In this document: positions 8,403 to 17,109 of the stretch, in pieces
Numbering within the stretch: position 1 is the first letter of the stretch
Layout: the number at the start of each line of letters is the position of its first letter
From: Nonomuraea spiralis
Lineage (GTDB): Bacteria; Actinomycetota; Actinomycetes; Streptosporangiales; Streptosporangiaceae
NCBI RefSeq assembly: GCF_014648435.1
Contig: NZ_BMRC01000008.1
Span: forward strand, 1-64,000
Reading direction: 5' to 3'
DNA length: 64,000 nt
The notes under the pieces: model-generated
The model's input: the letters and a program-made list of their open reading frames with translations, nothing else
The model's database searches: none
What the model was told of the DNA's origin: nothing
Made by a program: the position numbers and the translations under genes

Positions 8403-9989
8403 ATGGGGGGATCGCAGGTCAACCAGGCACTGGTCAGGCTCTATTTCGAGGTGCGGCACGGGGTCCGCGACCCGGTCGCGGCCTGGGCGAAACTCACAGG
8501 GAACTCTCAGGTCTACCGGGCCCGGCGCGGCGAGCGGAGAGTGCCGCTGGACGACGCCACGGCGGCCGAGCTGGCGGCGGCGGCGATCGTGCACACCGCC
8601 TCCGAGCACGGCGCGGACCGGGTGGCGGCGCTGGCGACGTCGCCGCTGGCCGGGCTGGTGGGCGGGCTGGGCGGCGCGCTGCTGACCGAGCATCCGTGCG
8701 CGTCGGAGCAGGTGCTCGGGCCGCGTTTCACGGGGCCGGGGGCCGATGACTGGGCGCGGGCGGCGTACGTGCTGCTGTGGGGCGAGAACAACCGGCTGGC
8801 CCGTACGGCGGACACGCCTTGGGTGATCGCCGGGCGGTACAAGGGGCAGAAGGTGGTGGCGATCGGCACCCATCCGACCCGGTTGTCGGACGAGACGCTG
8901 GTCGTGCGGCCGGGCACGGACGGCGCGCTGGCGATGGCGATGGGCCACGTGCTGCTGAAGGAGTTCTTCCTGGACCGGCCGCCGTTCGCCGCGCACGCGA
9001 TGGAGCGTACGGACCTGCCGTTCCTGGTGCGGCTGCGCGAGCGTGAGGACGCGTACGTGCCGGGCGGGCTGCTCGGCCGGACCTGCGACCGGCTCAGCCT
9101 GTACGGCGGCGAGGCCGTGCAGGTGCTGCTGCCGCGTTTCGACTTCGGGCCGGGCGTGTTGCGGCGCGGCGTGCCGGTCGTCCGGGACGGCGGCGAGCTG
9201 GTGACCACGGTGTTCGACCTGCTGCTGGCCGCCTACGGCGTGGCGCGCGACGGGTTGCCGGGGGTGTGGCCGCAGGGGTACGCGGATCGGGAGCCGTACA
9301 CGCCGGGGTGGCAGGAGATCTACACCGGGGTGGCCGCGTCGCGGACCGTGAAGACCGCGCGGGAGCTGGGCGTGACGGCGGAGAAGACCGGCGGGCGGTG
9401 CATGATCGTGCCGGGGCGGCTGGAGACGCCGCACGCCGACACGGCCTACCGGGCGATGCTGGCGTTGCTGGTGCTGACCGGGTGCGGCAGCGGGTGGGCG
9501 CAGCCGGCGGGCGGTGAGGGGATCCCGCTGGTGCCGTACCTGTGCCTGCACGCCTGCGGCGAGGACCGCGCGGACGTGGGCGCGCTGAGCTGGGCCCTGT
9601 GCGAGGGGCTGTTCGCGCGCCGCACGTCGCGCTCGGTCCTGCTGGAGGCGGTGCGCGACGGGTGGCCGATGGCGCCCTCGCCGCGCGTGCTGGCGATCTC
9701 CCGGCCGATCTATCCGCTGCCGCCGGAGGTCGACCTGCTCATCGGCCCCGACGAGCAGTGCGACCTCGCGCCGCCGGACGCGGAGTTGGTGGCCGAGGCG
9801 GTGGCGCGGCTGGCCGGGCGTACCGCCCGGGCGGACCCGGGCGGCACGCCGGCGGACGGGCGCATGCGCCTGATGGTCGACCACGCCTGGATGCACGAGT
9901 ACGGCGAGGCGCTGCCGACCTACCGTCCGCCGGGGTTGGGGGTGCAGCTCAAGCCCACCCAGCTGGTCCGGCCGTTCACAGGCCGTTGA
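8403..9989 (+). CDS. Shortened NarG-like (molybdopterin oxidoreductase-fold) protein, probably not a nitrate reductase
   Basis: 528 residues, against about 1,230 for respiratory NarG. Clear NarG-type stretches are seen: 'ARAAYVLLWGENNRLARTADTPW' (118-140), 'RYKGQKVVAIGTHPTRLSDETLVVRPGTDGALAMAMGHVLLKEF' (145-188), 'TDLPFLVRLREREDAYVPG' and 'TTVFDLLLAAYGV'. The N-terminal Fe-S ligand region is absent, and the segment that in NarG holds the molybdenum-ligating Asp ('SFYDWY..DLP') is replaced around residues 91-110. No narH, narJ or narI lies nearby. It reads as a diverged paralogue that kept the fold and lost the catalysis. The start lacks a Shine-Dalgarno. The 3' end overlaps the convergent chitinase by 14 bp. 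Confidence 0.65.
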   Translation: MGGSQVNQALVRLYFEVRHGVRDPVAAWAKLTGNSQVYRARRGERRVPLDDATAAELAAAAIVHTASEHGADRVAALATSPLAGLVGGLGGALLTEHPCASEQVLGPRFTGPGADDWARAAYVLLWGENNRLARTADTPWVIAGRYKGQKVVAIGTHPTRLSDETLVVRPGTDGALAMAMGHVLLKEFFLDRPPFAAHAMERTDLPFLVRLREREDAYVPGGLLGRTCDRLSLYGGEAVQVLLPRFDFGPGVLRRGVPVVRDGGELVTTVFDLLLAAYGVARDGLPGVWPQGYADREPYTPGWQEIYTGVAASRTVKTARELGVTAEKTGGRCMIVPGRLETPHADTAYRAMLALLVLTGCGSGWAQPAGGEGIPLVPYLCLHACGEDRADVGALSWALCEGLFARRTSRSVLLEAVRDGWPMAPSPRVLAISRPIYPLPPEVDLLIGPDEQCDLAPPDAELVAEAVARLAGRTARADPGGTPADGRMRLMVDHAWMHEYGEALPTYRPPGLGVQLKPTQLVRPFTGR

Positions 9990-11802
9990 GGTAGGACCGG
10001 TGACTCCTTGAGAACTCGAAGGCGTTGTACCTGTCCCAGTTGATCGACCAGGTCATCAGGCCGCGCAGGTTGGGGTAGACGCCGCGCGGTTTGTAGGAGC
10101 CGCAGTTGACGCCCTTGGCCAGGCAGTCGAACGCCTTCTGCACCTCCCCGACGGTGGTGAACCCGTTGCCCGCGTTGGGCGAGGCGGGCAGTCCGATGGC
10201 CACCTGGTCCTGGCGCAGCGGCGGGAACACGTTGTTGGGATTGCCCATGATCGGGAAGCCGGCCAGCAGCATGTCCGTCATGGCGACGTGGAAGTCGTGC
10301 CCGCCCATCGTGTGGTACTGGTTGTCCAGGCCGGTGATCGGCCCGGAGTTGTAGTCCTGCACGTGCAGGAGGGTCAGGTCGTCGCGCAGGGCGTGGATGA
10401 CGGGCAGGTAGGAGGCGGCCCTGCTGTCGGCCGAGCCGTTCGGGCCGGGGCCGTAGAACTGGTAGCCGAGCTGGACGAAGAACGTCTCGGGCGCCATGGT
10501 GAGCACGAACTTGGCGCCGTAGCGGCTCTTGAGCGCGCGCAGCGCGGAGATCAGGTTGACGACGACGGGTGTGGTGGGGTTGGCCAGGTTCGTGTCGCCC
10601 TGGTTGAGATAGAGGGAGTGGCCCTCGAAGTCCACGTCGAGGCCGTCGAGGCCGTACCTGTCGATGATGGCCGCGACCGACTCGACGAACTTGTCGCGGG
10701 CCGCCGTGGTGGTGAGCTGCACCTGGCCGTTCTGGCCGCCGATCGAGATGAGCACCTTCTTGCCCTGGGCCTGCTTGGCCTTGATGGCGGCGACGAAGTC
10801 GGCCTCGGGTTCGACGTTCGGGCACTCGGCGACCGGGCATTGGCGGAAGCGGATGTCGCCCGAGGTCACCGAGGTGGGCTCGCCGAAGGCCAGGTTGATG
10901 ACGTCCCATTCGGCGGGGACGTCGGCCATGCGGATGTAGCCGGAGCCGTTGGCGAAGGAGGCGTGCAGGTAGCCGACCAGGACGCGCTTGGGCAGGCCGC
11001 CGCCTCCGCCGCCGCCGGTCGTGGTGGTGCCGGTGGCCTCGGAGGTGTAGGCCGAGCAGTTGCCGGCCGCGTCGCAGGCGCGGACCTTGAAGCGGTACGT
11101 GGTCGAGGCGTTGAGGCCGGTGGCGGTGTAACTGGTGCCGGTCACGGCGACCGGGGAGCCGCCGTCGCGGGAGACCTCGTACCGGTCGACGCCGACGTTG
11201 TCGGTGGAGGCCGACCAGGTGGCGGTGAGCGTGCTGCTCGTGGCACCGCCCACGGTCAGGTTGCCGGGAACGGTGGGGGCCTGGTTGTCGCCGCCGCCTC
11301 CGCCGCCGGGTGCGCCGTCCAGGACGATGTCGTCGGCGACGTAGGCGGTCTGGCCGTACCAGCCGTTGAGGTAGATCGTCACGGACGTGGTGCTCGCGCC
11401 GGTGGTGAAGGTGGTGCGCAGCTGCGTCCAGGCCGAGCCGGGCGAGCCCCACGTCTGCGGGTCGGTGCCGCCGGTGCCGGTCGCGCCGAGGAAGACGTAG
11501 CTGCCCTGCACCCAGGCCGACAGCGTGTACGACGACGACGGCTGCACCCTGATCTGCTGCTGGCACCGGGCGGTGTCGACGCCCGCCGGGGTGGCCCGCA
11601 GGGCCTTCGTGCCGCCGTGGACGGGAGAGGTGACGGCGGCGGCGCCGGAGGAGGCGCTGCAGGTCCAGCCGGTCAGCCCGTCCTCGAAGCCGGGATTGAC
11701 GGCGATGTTGGCCGCCAGGGCGGGAGTGGCGGTCAGTCCCGCCGTGCCGAGGGCGAGCGCGACCGCCGCCACGGCGGTGCGCCACCTGAAGATGCCGCTC
11801 AT
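9976..11802 (-). CDS. Secreted GH18 chitinase (binding module + FnIII + GH18), fourth gene of the cluster
   Basis: 608 residues. Signal peptide 1-30 (ending 'TPALA'), a CenC-like carbohydrate-binding module 32-163, a Gly-rich linker, one fibronectin III domain (175-262), a second Gly-rich linker and a GH18 catalytic domain from 270. The catalytic motif DGLDVDFE is at 386-393 with Glu393 as proton donor. 'DYNSG' and 'GLMTWSINWD' are the usual downstream GH18 substrate-binding motifs. The ATG overlaps the stop of the preceding chitinase by 4 bp, so the two are translationally coupled. The binding module is almost the same as in that partner, while the catalytic domains differ. Confidence 0.9.
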   Translation of the reverse strand: MSGIFRWRTAVAAVALALGTAGLTATPALAANIAVNPGFEDGLTGWTCSASSGAAAVTSPVHGGTKALRATPAGVDTARCQQQIRVQPSSSYTLSAWVQGSYVFLGATGTGGTDPQTWGSPGSAWTQLRTTFTTGASTTSVTIYLNGWYGQTAYVADDIVLDGAPGGGGGGDNQAPTVPGNLTVGGATSSTLTATWSASTDNVGVDRYEVSRDGGSPVAVTGTSYTATGLNASTTYRFKVRACDAAGNCSAYTSEATGTTTTGGGGGGGLPKRVLVGYLHASFANGSGYIRMADVPAEWDVINLAFGEPTSVTSGDIRFRQCPVAECPNVEPEADFVAAIKAKQAQGKKVLISIGGQNGQVQLTTTAARDKFVESVAAIIDRYGLDGLDVDFEGHSLYLNQGDTNLANPTTPVVVNLISALRALKSRYGAKFVLTMAPETFFVQLGYQFYGPGPNGSADSRAASYLPVIHALRDDLTLLHVQDYNSGPITGLDNQYHTMGGHDFHVAMTDMLLAGFPIMGNPNNVFPPLRQDQVAIGLPASPNAGNGFTTVGEVQKAFDCLAKGVNCGSYKPRGVYPNLRGLMTWSINWDRYNAFEFSRSHRSYLNGL

Positions 11803-13457
11803 CCGGTGAACCCCTTGAAGATGTTCGTGAACTCGTAGCTGGACTGGGAGATCCCGCTGCAGGTGGGTGAGATCTGGCCGTTCGGGCAGCCGCCGTTGTC
11901 GCGGGCCGCGGACCAGAAGCCGACGAATCCGATGTGGTTGCTGTTGGCCCAGGTCAGGAGCTTGCGGGCGTCGGCCTGGGTGGTGGTCATGCCGGTGTCG
12001 TTCTTGCCGATCATGGGGGTGACGCCGAACGCGCGCCTGAGCTGGGCGTCGCTCTTGGCGGGCCAGACGCCCTTCATCTGGCCGAGCGTGGCCTGTGCGG
12101 CGGCGGTCATCGCGTCGCCCCAGTTGCCGGTGTAGCCGAAGTTCATCAGCATCGGGTTGACGATCACGTCGAGGCCCTTGGCGGCGGCGTCCTGGAGGAT
12201 CTGCAGCGAGAACGGGTCCACGCCGTAGTCCTGGCCCTGCACGCGCAGCGTGTAGCTGATCACCGTGCCGCGCTCGCTCTGGAGCTGCTTGAGCGCGGTG
12301 TTGACCTTGCCGGCGTCGATGCTCGCCTCGACGTCGATGTCCAGGTGGTTGGTGCCGACGGTGTCGAGCACCTTCTTGTACGCGGCCAGCAGCGCCGCCG
12401 AGGTGCCGCAGGCGTGCTCCAGGTACGGGCCGACCGCGCCGCCGCTGGCCACGACCACCTGGCCGCCCTGGGCCTGGAGTGCCTTGACGTCGTTGATGAT
12501 CCGGGTGTCGGCGAGCGGGATCGTGCCGCCCCAGGCGGGGTTGCAGCCGCTGCTGTCGCCGAGGACGAAGGCCAGCGTGTAGTTCTTCACGCCGGTCGCG
12601 TTGGCCGCGCCCACCAGGGACGGGCTGGTCATCGTGATGTCGATGTAGGGGGCGTACCTGATGTCGCCGGCGGGCGGGACGGTGTCCTTGGAGGTGCGGC
12701 CGCTGACCGGGGCCGAGTAGGCCGAGCAGTTGCCGGCGGCGTCGCAGGCCCTGACGCGGAAGGCGTAGGCGGTGTCGGGGGTCAGGCCGGTGGCGGTGTG
12801 GCTGGTCGTGGGTACGGCGACGGGGGCGGCGTCGTCCCTGGAGACCTCGTAGCGGGCCACCGAGCCGGAGTTGTCGGTGGAGGCCGACCAGGTCACGGTG
12901 AGGGAGGTGCCGGTGGCGCCGCCGACGGCCACGCCGCCGGGGACGGTCGGGGCCTCGGTGTCGGGCGGGCCGCCGGGGCCGTCGAGCACGATGTCGTCGG
13001 CGGTGTAGGCGGTCTGGCCGTACCAGCCGTTGACGTACACGGTCACGGAGGTGGTGCTCGCGCCGGTGGTGAAGGAGGTCTTGAGCTGGCCCCACTGGTT
13101 GCCGGGGGCGCCCCACGTGCTGGCGTTGACGCCGGTGCCGGTCGCGCCGAGGAAGACGTAGGAGCCCTGGGCCCAGGCGGAGAGCTGGTAGGCGGTGCTG
13201 GGCTTGACGGTGATGGTCTGCTGGCATCGGGCGAGGTCGGACCCCTGCGGGGTGGCCTGGAGCGCCTGCGTGCCGCTGTGCGCGGGGGTGGTGACGGCCT
13301 GCGCGCCGGCCGGGCAGGTCCAGCCGCTCAGGCCGGACTCGAAGCCGGGGTTGGTCAGGATGTTCGCGGCGGCGGCGGGGGTGGCGTGCAGGGCGGTGAG
13401 TCCCAGTGCGGCCAGGGCCGTGGCCGCCAGTCCTCGCAGTCTCATGCGGGGTCTCAT
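11799..13457 (-). CDS. Secreted GH18 chitinase (binding module + FnIII + short-type GH18), third gene of the cluster
   Basis: 552 residues from ATG 13457, which has AAAGGA 7 nt upstream; an ATG 12 bp further in lacks a ribosome site. Signal peptide 1-30, CenC-like module 32-160, FnIII 169-256, and a GH18 domain from about 268 ('YAPYIDITMTSPSL'). The catalytic motif is LDIDVE with Asp373, Asp375 and Glu377; the leading Asp-Gly of classic GH18 enzymes is absent, as in the exo/short actinomycete subgroup. 'GFWSAARDNGGCPNG' near the C-terminus is typical of that subgroup. It is coupled to the next gene by ATGA. A strong hairpin separates it from the upstream pair. Confidence 0.88.
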   Translation of the reverse strand: MRPRMRLRGLAATALAALGLTALHATPAAAANILTNPGFESGLSGWTCPAGAQAVTTPAHSGTQALQATPQGSDLARCQQTITVKPSTAYQLSAWAQGSYVFLGATGTGVNASTWGAPGNQWGQLKTSFTTGASTTSVTVYVNGWYGQTAYTADDIVLDGPGGPPDTEAPTVPGGVAVGGATGTSLTVTWSASTDNSGSVARYEVSRDDAAPVAVPTTSHTATGLTPDTAYAFRVRACDAAGNCSAYSAPVSGRTSKDTVPPAGDIRYAPYIDITMTSPSLVGAANATGVKNYTLAFVLGDSSGCNPAWGGTIPLADTRIINDVKALQAQGGQVVVASGGAVGPYLEHACGTSAALLAAYKKVLDTVGTNHLDIDVEASIDAGKVNTALKQLQSERGTVISYTLRVQGQDYGVDPFSLQILQDAAAKGLDVIVNPMLMNFGYTGNWGDAMTAAAQATLGQMKGVWPAKSDAQLRRAFGVTPMIGKNDTGMTTTQADARKLLTWANSNHIGFVGFWSAARDNGGCPNGQISPTCSGISQSSYEFTNIFKGFTG

Positions 13458-13493
13458 GCGGGTCCTTTCGGGGGGTGCGGACCGCGCGCCGGT

Positions 13494-13523
13494 GCGGCCC
13501 GCCACCCGGGGGTGACGGGCCGC
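13494..13523 (-). terminator. Intercistronic hairpin between the two chitinase pairs
   Basis: The arms GCGGCCCG (13494-13501) and CGGGCCGC (13516-13523) extend inward with CACCC/GGGTG, giving about 13 bp with one mismatch and a 2-nt loop. It starts 10 bp after the stop of the upstream chitinase. The tail is not T-rich, so it may be a partial terminator or an mRNA-stabilising stem that sets the ratio between the pairs. Confidence 0.55.
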
Positions 13524-13532
13524 CTCAGCGGG

Positions 13533-15221
13533 TCAGAAGCCAGCGGTGATCTTGGTGAACTCCCAGTTCTCCTGGGCGATGCCGCTGCAGTTCTCCGCGA
13601 CGCCGCCACCCGGGCAGGGACGGTCGCGGTTGACCGACCAGAACGCGAGCCTGGTCAGGCCGTGGGAGTTGGCGTAGTCCCGGATCTGGGTCCAGGTGCT
13701 CTGGTTGGTGAGCTCCTGCTGGTCGGACAGACCGTTCATGCCGGAGATGCCCATGTGGGCGTACGCCTGGGCGTCGGTCCAGCCCTGGGCGGTCTTCAGG
13801 GCGTTCTTGAGCCCTTCGGCCGCGTTGACGGTGTTCTGGTACATGTTGGCGCCGCCGCCGAAGTCGAACGGCATGATCGTGTAGTTGTCGATCGGCACCG
13901 CCAGTTCCTTGGCGCGGTTGATCAGGCGGGTGCCGTAGTAGGTCGGGCCGGTGGTCGCGGTGCCGAAGGTGACGGCGATCTTGACGTTCGGGTTGGCCGA
14001 CTTGACGATCTTGAGGGCGTTCAGGATGCGGTCCTGGACGGTCAGGTTCTCGAACTCGTCGGTGTTCTCGATGTCGAAGTCCACGACGGCCGGGCCGACG
14101 GCGTTGATGACCTTCTGGACCGCGCCGGCGAACAGCTCGGGCGTGGAGCAGTTCGGGCCGAGCTTGTTGCCCTGCCAGCCGCCGAAGGAGACCTGAACGC
14201 TGCCGCCGGCCGCCTTGATGGCCGAGATGGCCTGCGCGTCCTGGCCGCCGGACAGCGGGCGCTGCCCGTCCCAGGCCGGGTTGCAGCCGTTGCTGGCCAG
14301 GATGAACGCCATGGTGAACGACTTGATGCCGGTCGCGTTCATCACGGTGGTGGGAGAGGGCGGGTCGCCCCAGCCGGTGTAGAGGTAGGGGGCGCCGGGC
14401 ATCTTGCCGCCGGTCGGGCAGCCGGTCGTGGTCGCGGAGACGTCACGTCCGGCCGACTCGCCGACCGAGTTGTACGCCTTGACGGTGTAGGTGTGGCTCT
14501 GGCAGACGCTCAGTCCGGAGATCGTCGTGCTGGTCCCGGTGACCTCGGCCTTCTGGGTCGCGCCCTCGTAGACGCGGTACCCGGTCACCGTGCCGGAGGA
14601 GGCGCCCCACGACAGCGCGATGCTGGTGTCGGTCACCGTCGTCGTGACCGTGCCGGGCTGGCCGGGCGCGCCGTTGCCGCCGGGGGTGGTGACGCTGAGC
14701 GTGTTGCTGACGCCGGACAGGTTCCCCGCGGCGTCGCGGGCCCGGACGGTGTAGGCGTAGGTGGTCGAGGCCGTCAGCCCGTTGTCGGTGTACGTCGTGC
14801 CGGTCGCGGTGCCGACCTGCGTGCCGCCCCGGTAGACGTTGTAGCCGGTCACGCCGACGTTGTCGGTGGAGGCGTCCCAGGCCAGGGAGGCGCTGGTCGA
14901 GGTGACGTTGGTCGAGCGGAGGTTGCCGGGCACCGACGGCGGTGTGGGGTCGCCCCCGCCGCCGCCCTGCTTCCACAGCGCGGGCACGTTCGGCGGCTCC
15001 CAGCCGGGCTGGGAGGTGTGGCCCTGGATGGCCACGTAGTCCACGCCGTTGTAGGTGACCGAGGCGCCCGTGGCGTACGCGGTCCACGGCGCCCAGGCGG
15101 CGGCCAGCTGCTGCTGGGCCGCGGCGCCGTAGGCCATGGGCACGCCGGTGGCGAGGCCGGCCCCGGTGAGGGCGATGGCCATGCCGGCCATCGAGGCGAT
15201 CAGCTTTCTACGTAATCTCAT
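13533..15221 (-). CDS. Secreted chitinase (CBM5/12 + two FnIII + short-type GH18), second gene of the cluster
   Basis: 562 residues. Signal peptide 1-33, a chitin-binding CBM5/12 module (41-84, with 'AAAWAPWTAYATGASVTYNG' and 'PNVPALWKQ'), FnIII 93-180 and 186-268, then GH18 from about 275. The catalytic motif is VDFDIE with Asp381, Asp383 and Glu385, again without the leading Asp-Gly. The second FnIII domain is nearly the same as one in the upstream chitinase ('TDTSIALSWGASSGTVTGYR'). The ATG at 15221 overlaps the upstream stop by 4 bp. Substrate: chitin or its oligomers, outside the cell. Confidence 0.9.
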   Translation of the reverse strand: MRLRRKLIASMAGMAIALTGAGLATGVPMAYGAAAQQQLAAAWAPWTAYATGASVTYNGVDYVAIQGHTSQPGWEPPNVPALWKQGGGGGDPTPPSVPGNLRSTNVTSTSASLAWDASTDNVGVTGYNVYRGGTQVGTATGTTYTDNGLTASTTYAYTVRARDAAGNLSGVSNTLSVTTPGGNGAPGQPGTVTTTVTDTSIALSWGASSGTVTGYRVYEGATQKAEVTGTSTTISGLSVCQSHTYTVKAYNSVGESAGRDVSATTTGCPTGGKMPGAPYLYTGWGDPPSPTTVMNATGIKSFTMAFILASNGCNPAWDGQRPLSGGQDAQAISAIKAAGGSVQVSFGGWQGNKLGPNCSTPELFAGAVQKVINAVGPAVVDFDIENTDEFENLTVQDRILNALKIVKSANPNVKIAVTFGTATTGPTYYGTRLINRAKELAVPIDNYTIMPFDFGGGANMYQNTVNAAEGLKNALKTAQGWTDAQAYAHMGISGMNGLSDQQELTNQSTWTQIRDYANSHGLTRLAFWSVNRDRPCPGGGVAENCSGIAQENWEFTKITAGF

Positions 15222-17038
15222 GGCATTCCCTGAAGGTGCGGCTTGACGGTCTTGGAGAAGGACCAGTTGTTGCTGGCGTCCCAGTTGATGGACCAGGTCA
15301 TCGCGCCCCGGATGTCCGGGTAGGCGCGCGGCGGCACGAAGGTCCCGCAACTGGTGCGCTTGGCCAGGCAGTCGAGTGCCTGGTTGACGAGGGAGGGCGA
15401 GACGACGCCGCCACCCGCGGCGCCGGGCCCGGCCGGCAGGCCCAGCGCCACCTGGTCGGGGCGCAGGCCGTTCTCCAGCTGGATGCAGGCCAGGGCGGTC
15501 ATGAAGTTGACCGTCCCCTGCGAGTACGCGGCGGACTGGTCGCAGCCGAGCATGGAGCCCGAGTTGTAGTACTGCATGTTGACGACGGTGAGGATGTCCT
15601 TGATGTTCAGGGCGAGCCTGAAGTACTCCATCCCGGTCGACTGCATGTCGATGGTCTGCGGGGCCATCATGATGATCAGGCCGCTGCCCGCCTTGGCCCG
15701 CAGCGCCCGCAGGGCCTGGGCCATGTAGGTGGCGTTGAGGCCGTTCTCCAGGTCGATGTCCACGCCGTCGAAGCCGTAGTTCTGCATGAGCGCGTACACC
15801 GTGTCGGCGAACTTCGTCGCGGCCGTGCCGCTGGAGACCTGCACGCGGCCGGCTTCGCCGCCGACCGACAGGATGACCTTCTTGCCGCGCTGGTGCAGGG
15901 CCTGCACGTCGGCCTTGAACTGGGCGTCGGTGTAGCCGCCGAGCGCGGTGGAAAGGCCCGGGTCGACCGAGAAGACGACCTCGCCCGCGGTGGAGGTGGC
16001 CTCGCCGAACGCGATGGCGACCACGTCGTACTCGTTGGGCACGGCCGACAACTTCAGCTCGGTCGCCGCGTTGACGAAGTTGTGCCAGTAACCGGTGAGG
16101 AAGTGCTTGGGCAGCGGGTCGGTCGGGCAGCCCGGGGTGGTGAAGGAGAAGGTGTCGCTGGGCGGGCCGTCGCCGGTGGCGTTCGTCGCGGTGACCGTCA
16201 GCGTGTACGTGGTGCAGACGGTCAGGCCGGAGAGGGTGTAGGAGGTGCCGGTGACGGAGGCGACCTGGGAACCGTTGAGGCGGACCTTGTAACCGGTGGC
16301 CCCCGCGACCGCCGGCCAGGAGACCGTGACGCTGGTCGGGGAGCTGCTGGTCAGGCTGATCGCGCCGACCTTGCCGGGCACGCCGGTGCCGCAGCCCGTG
16401 GTGGTGGCGGTCACGGCGTCGCCGGCGGCCGACTCGCCCGCCGAGTTGTACGCCTTGACGGTGTAGGTGTGGTTCTCGCAGGTGCCGAGCCCGGTGACGG
16501 TCGCCGTGGTACCGGTGACCGTGGCCTTGACTGCGCTGCCTTCGTAGACGCGGTAGCCGGTCACCGTGCCTGAGGAGGCGCCCCAGGACAGGGCGATGCT
16601 GGTGTCGGTGCTGGTCGCGGTGGCCGTGCCGGGCTTGCCGGGGACCTCGACGGTCGAGCCGCCGCACGAGGAGCCGTTCAGCGTGCAGCCGGTGATGCCG
16701 GGGAAGTTGCCCGGGGCGCCGTTGAAGCCGAAGCTCGTGCTCGCCCCGGCCGCCAGCGGACCCGCCCAGCTCGGCGCGGTGAACGTGTAGTGCTGGCCGC
16801 TCCTGGTCAGGACCGCGTCCCAGGCGGACGGGATCGAGAACCCGGAGGGCACGTCGAACTGCACGTTCCAGCTCAGGGGGGCGATGGTGCCGTTGACGAC
16901 GGTGACCTTGCCCTCGAAGCCGGAGCCCCAGTCGGAGACCTTGACGAAGGTCGCGGTGGCGGCGGCGGCTTGGGCGGGCAGGGCCAGGAGACTCAGTGCG
17001 AGGGTCGCGAGCGCAATGAGGATCGCGCGAAATCTCAC
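15218..17038 (-). CDS. Secreted GH18 chitinase (CBM2 + two FnIII + GH18), first gene of the cluster
   Basis: 606 residues from a GTG with GGAA about 8 nt upstream. Signal peptide 1-27, a CBM2 module (28-128; 'SWNVQFDVP', 'FGFNGAPGNFPG', paired Cys118/Cys125), FnIII 133-215 and 221-302, then GH18 from 311. The catalytic motif DGVDIDLE is at 424-431 with Glu431 as acid. 'MQYYNSG' and 'AMTWSINWD' mark the rest of the cleft. It is the promoter-proximal gene of the chitinase cluster and is translationally coupled to the next one. A 17-bp hairpin lies 21 bp before its start codon. Confidence 0.9.
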   Translation of the reverse strand: MRFRAILIALATLALSLLALPAQAAAATATFVKVSDWGSGFEGKVTVVNGTIAPLSWNVQFDVPSGFSIPSAWDAVLTRSGQHYTFTAPSWAGPLAAGASTSFGFNGAPGNFPGITGCTLNGSSCGGSTVEVPGKPGTATATSTDTSIALSWGASSGTVTGYRVYEGSAVKATVTGTTATVTGLGTCENHTYTVKAYNSAGESAAGDAVTATTTGCGTGVPGKVGAISLTSSSPTSVTVSWPAVAGATGYKVRLNGSQVASVTGTSYTLSGLTVCTTYTLTVTATNATGDGPPSDTFSFTTPGCPTDPLPKHFLTGYWHNFVNAATELKLSAVPNEYDVVAIAFGEATSTAGEVVFSVDPGLSTALGGYTDAQFKADVQALHQRGKKVILSVGGEAGRVQVSSGTAATKFADTVYALMQNYGFDGVDIDLENGLNATYMAQALRALRAKAGSGLIIMMAPQTIDMQSTGMEYFRLALNIKDILTVVNMQYYNSGSMLGCDQSAAYSQGTVNFMTALACIQLENGLRPDQVALGLPAGPGAAGGGVVSPSLVNQALDCLAKRTSCGTFVPPRAYPDIRGAMTWSINWDASNNWSFSKTVKPHLQGMP

Positions 17039-17059
17039 TGTCGATTTCCGTTCTTCTGG

Positions 17060-17109
17060 CGTGCCGTACGGCTTGCACCGGGGGGTGAGAGCGCAAGCCG
17101 TACGGCACG
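17060..17109 (-). promoter_or_regulatory. 17-bp perfect hairpin in the chitinase 5' leader
   Basis: The arms at 17060-17076 and 17093-17109 are perfect inverted repeats (core GCCGTACGGC), with a 16-nt loop containing one CGGGGGGTG copy. It lies inside the predicted leader mRNA and ends 21 nt before the GTG of the first chitinase, just above its weak ribosome site. It could be an attenuator, a stabilising 5' stem or a leftover terminator; there is no U-tract after it. Confidence 0.6.

Noticed and set aside
6900..9896. A 998-codon minus-strand frame through the NarG-like gene
   Set aside because: The upper half is a compositionally biased shadow; the real membrane protein begins at ATG 8285.
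8403..9989. A functional respiratory nitrate reductase
   Set aside because: Less than half the length, no Fe-S ligand region, no Mo-Asp region and no partner subunits.
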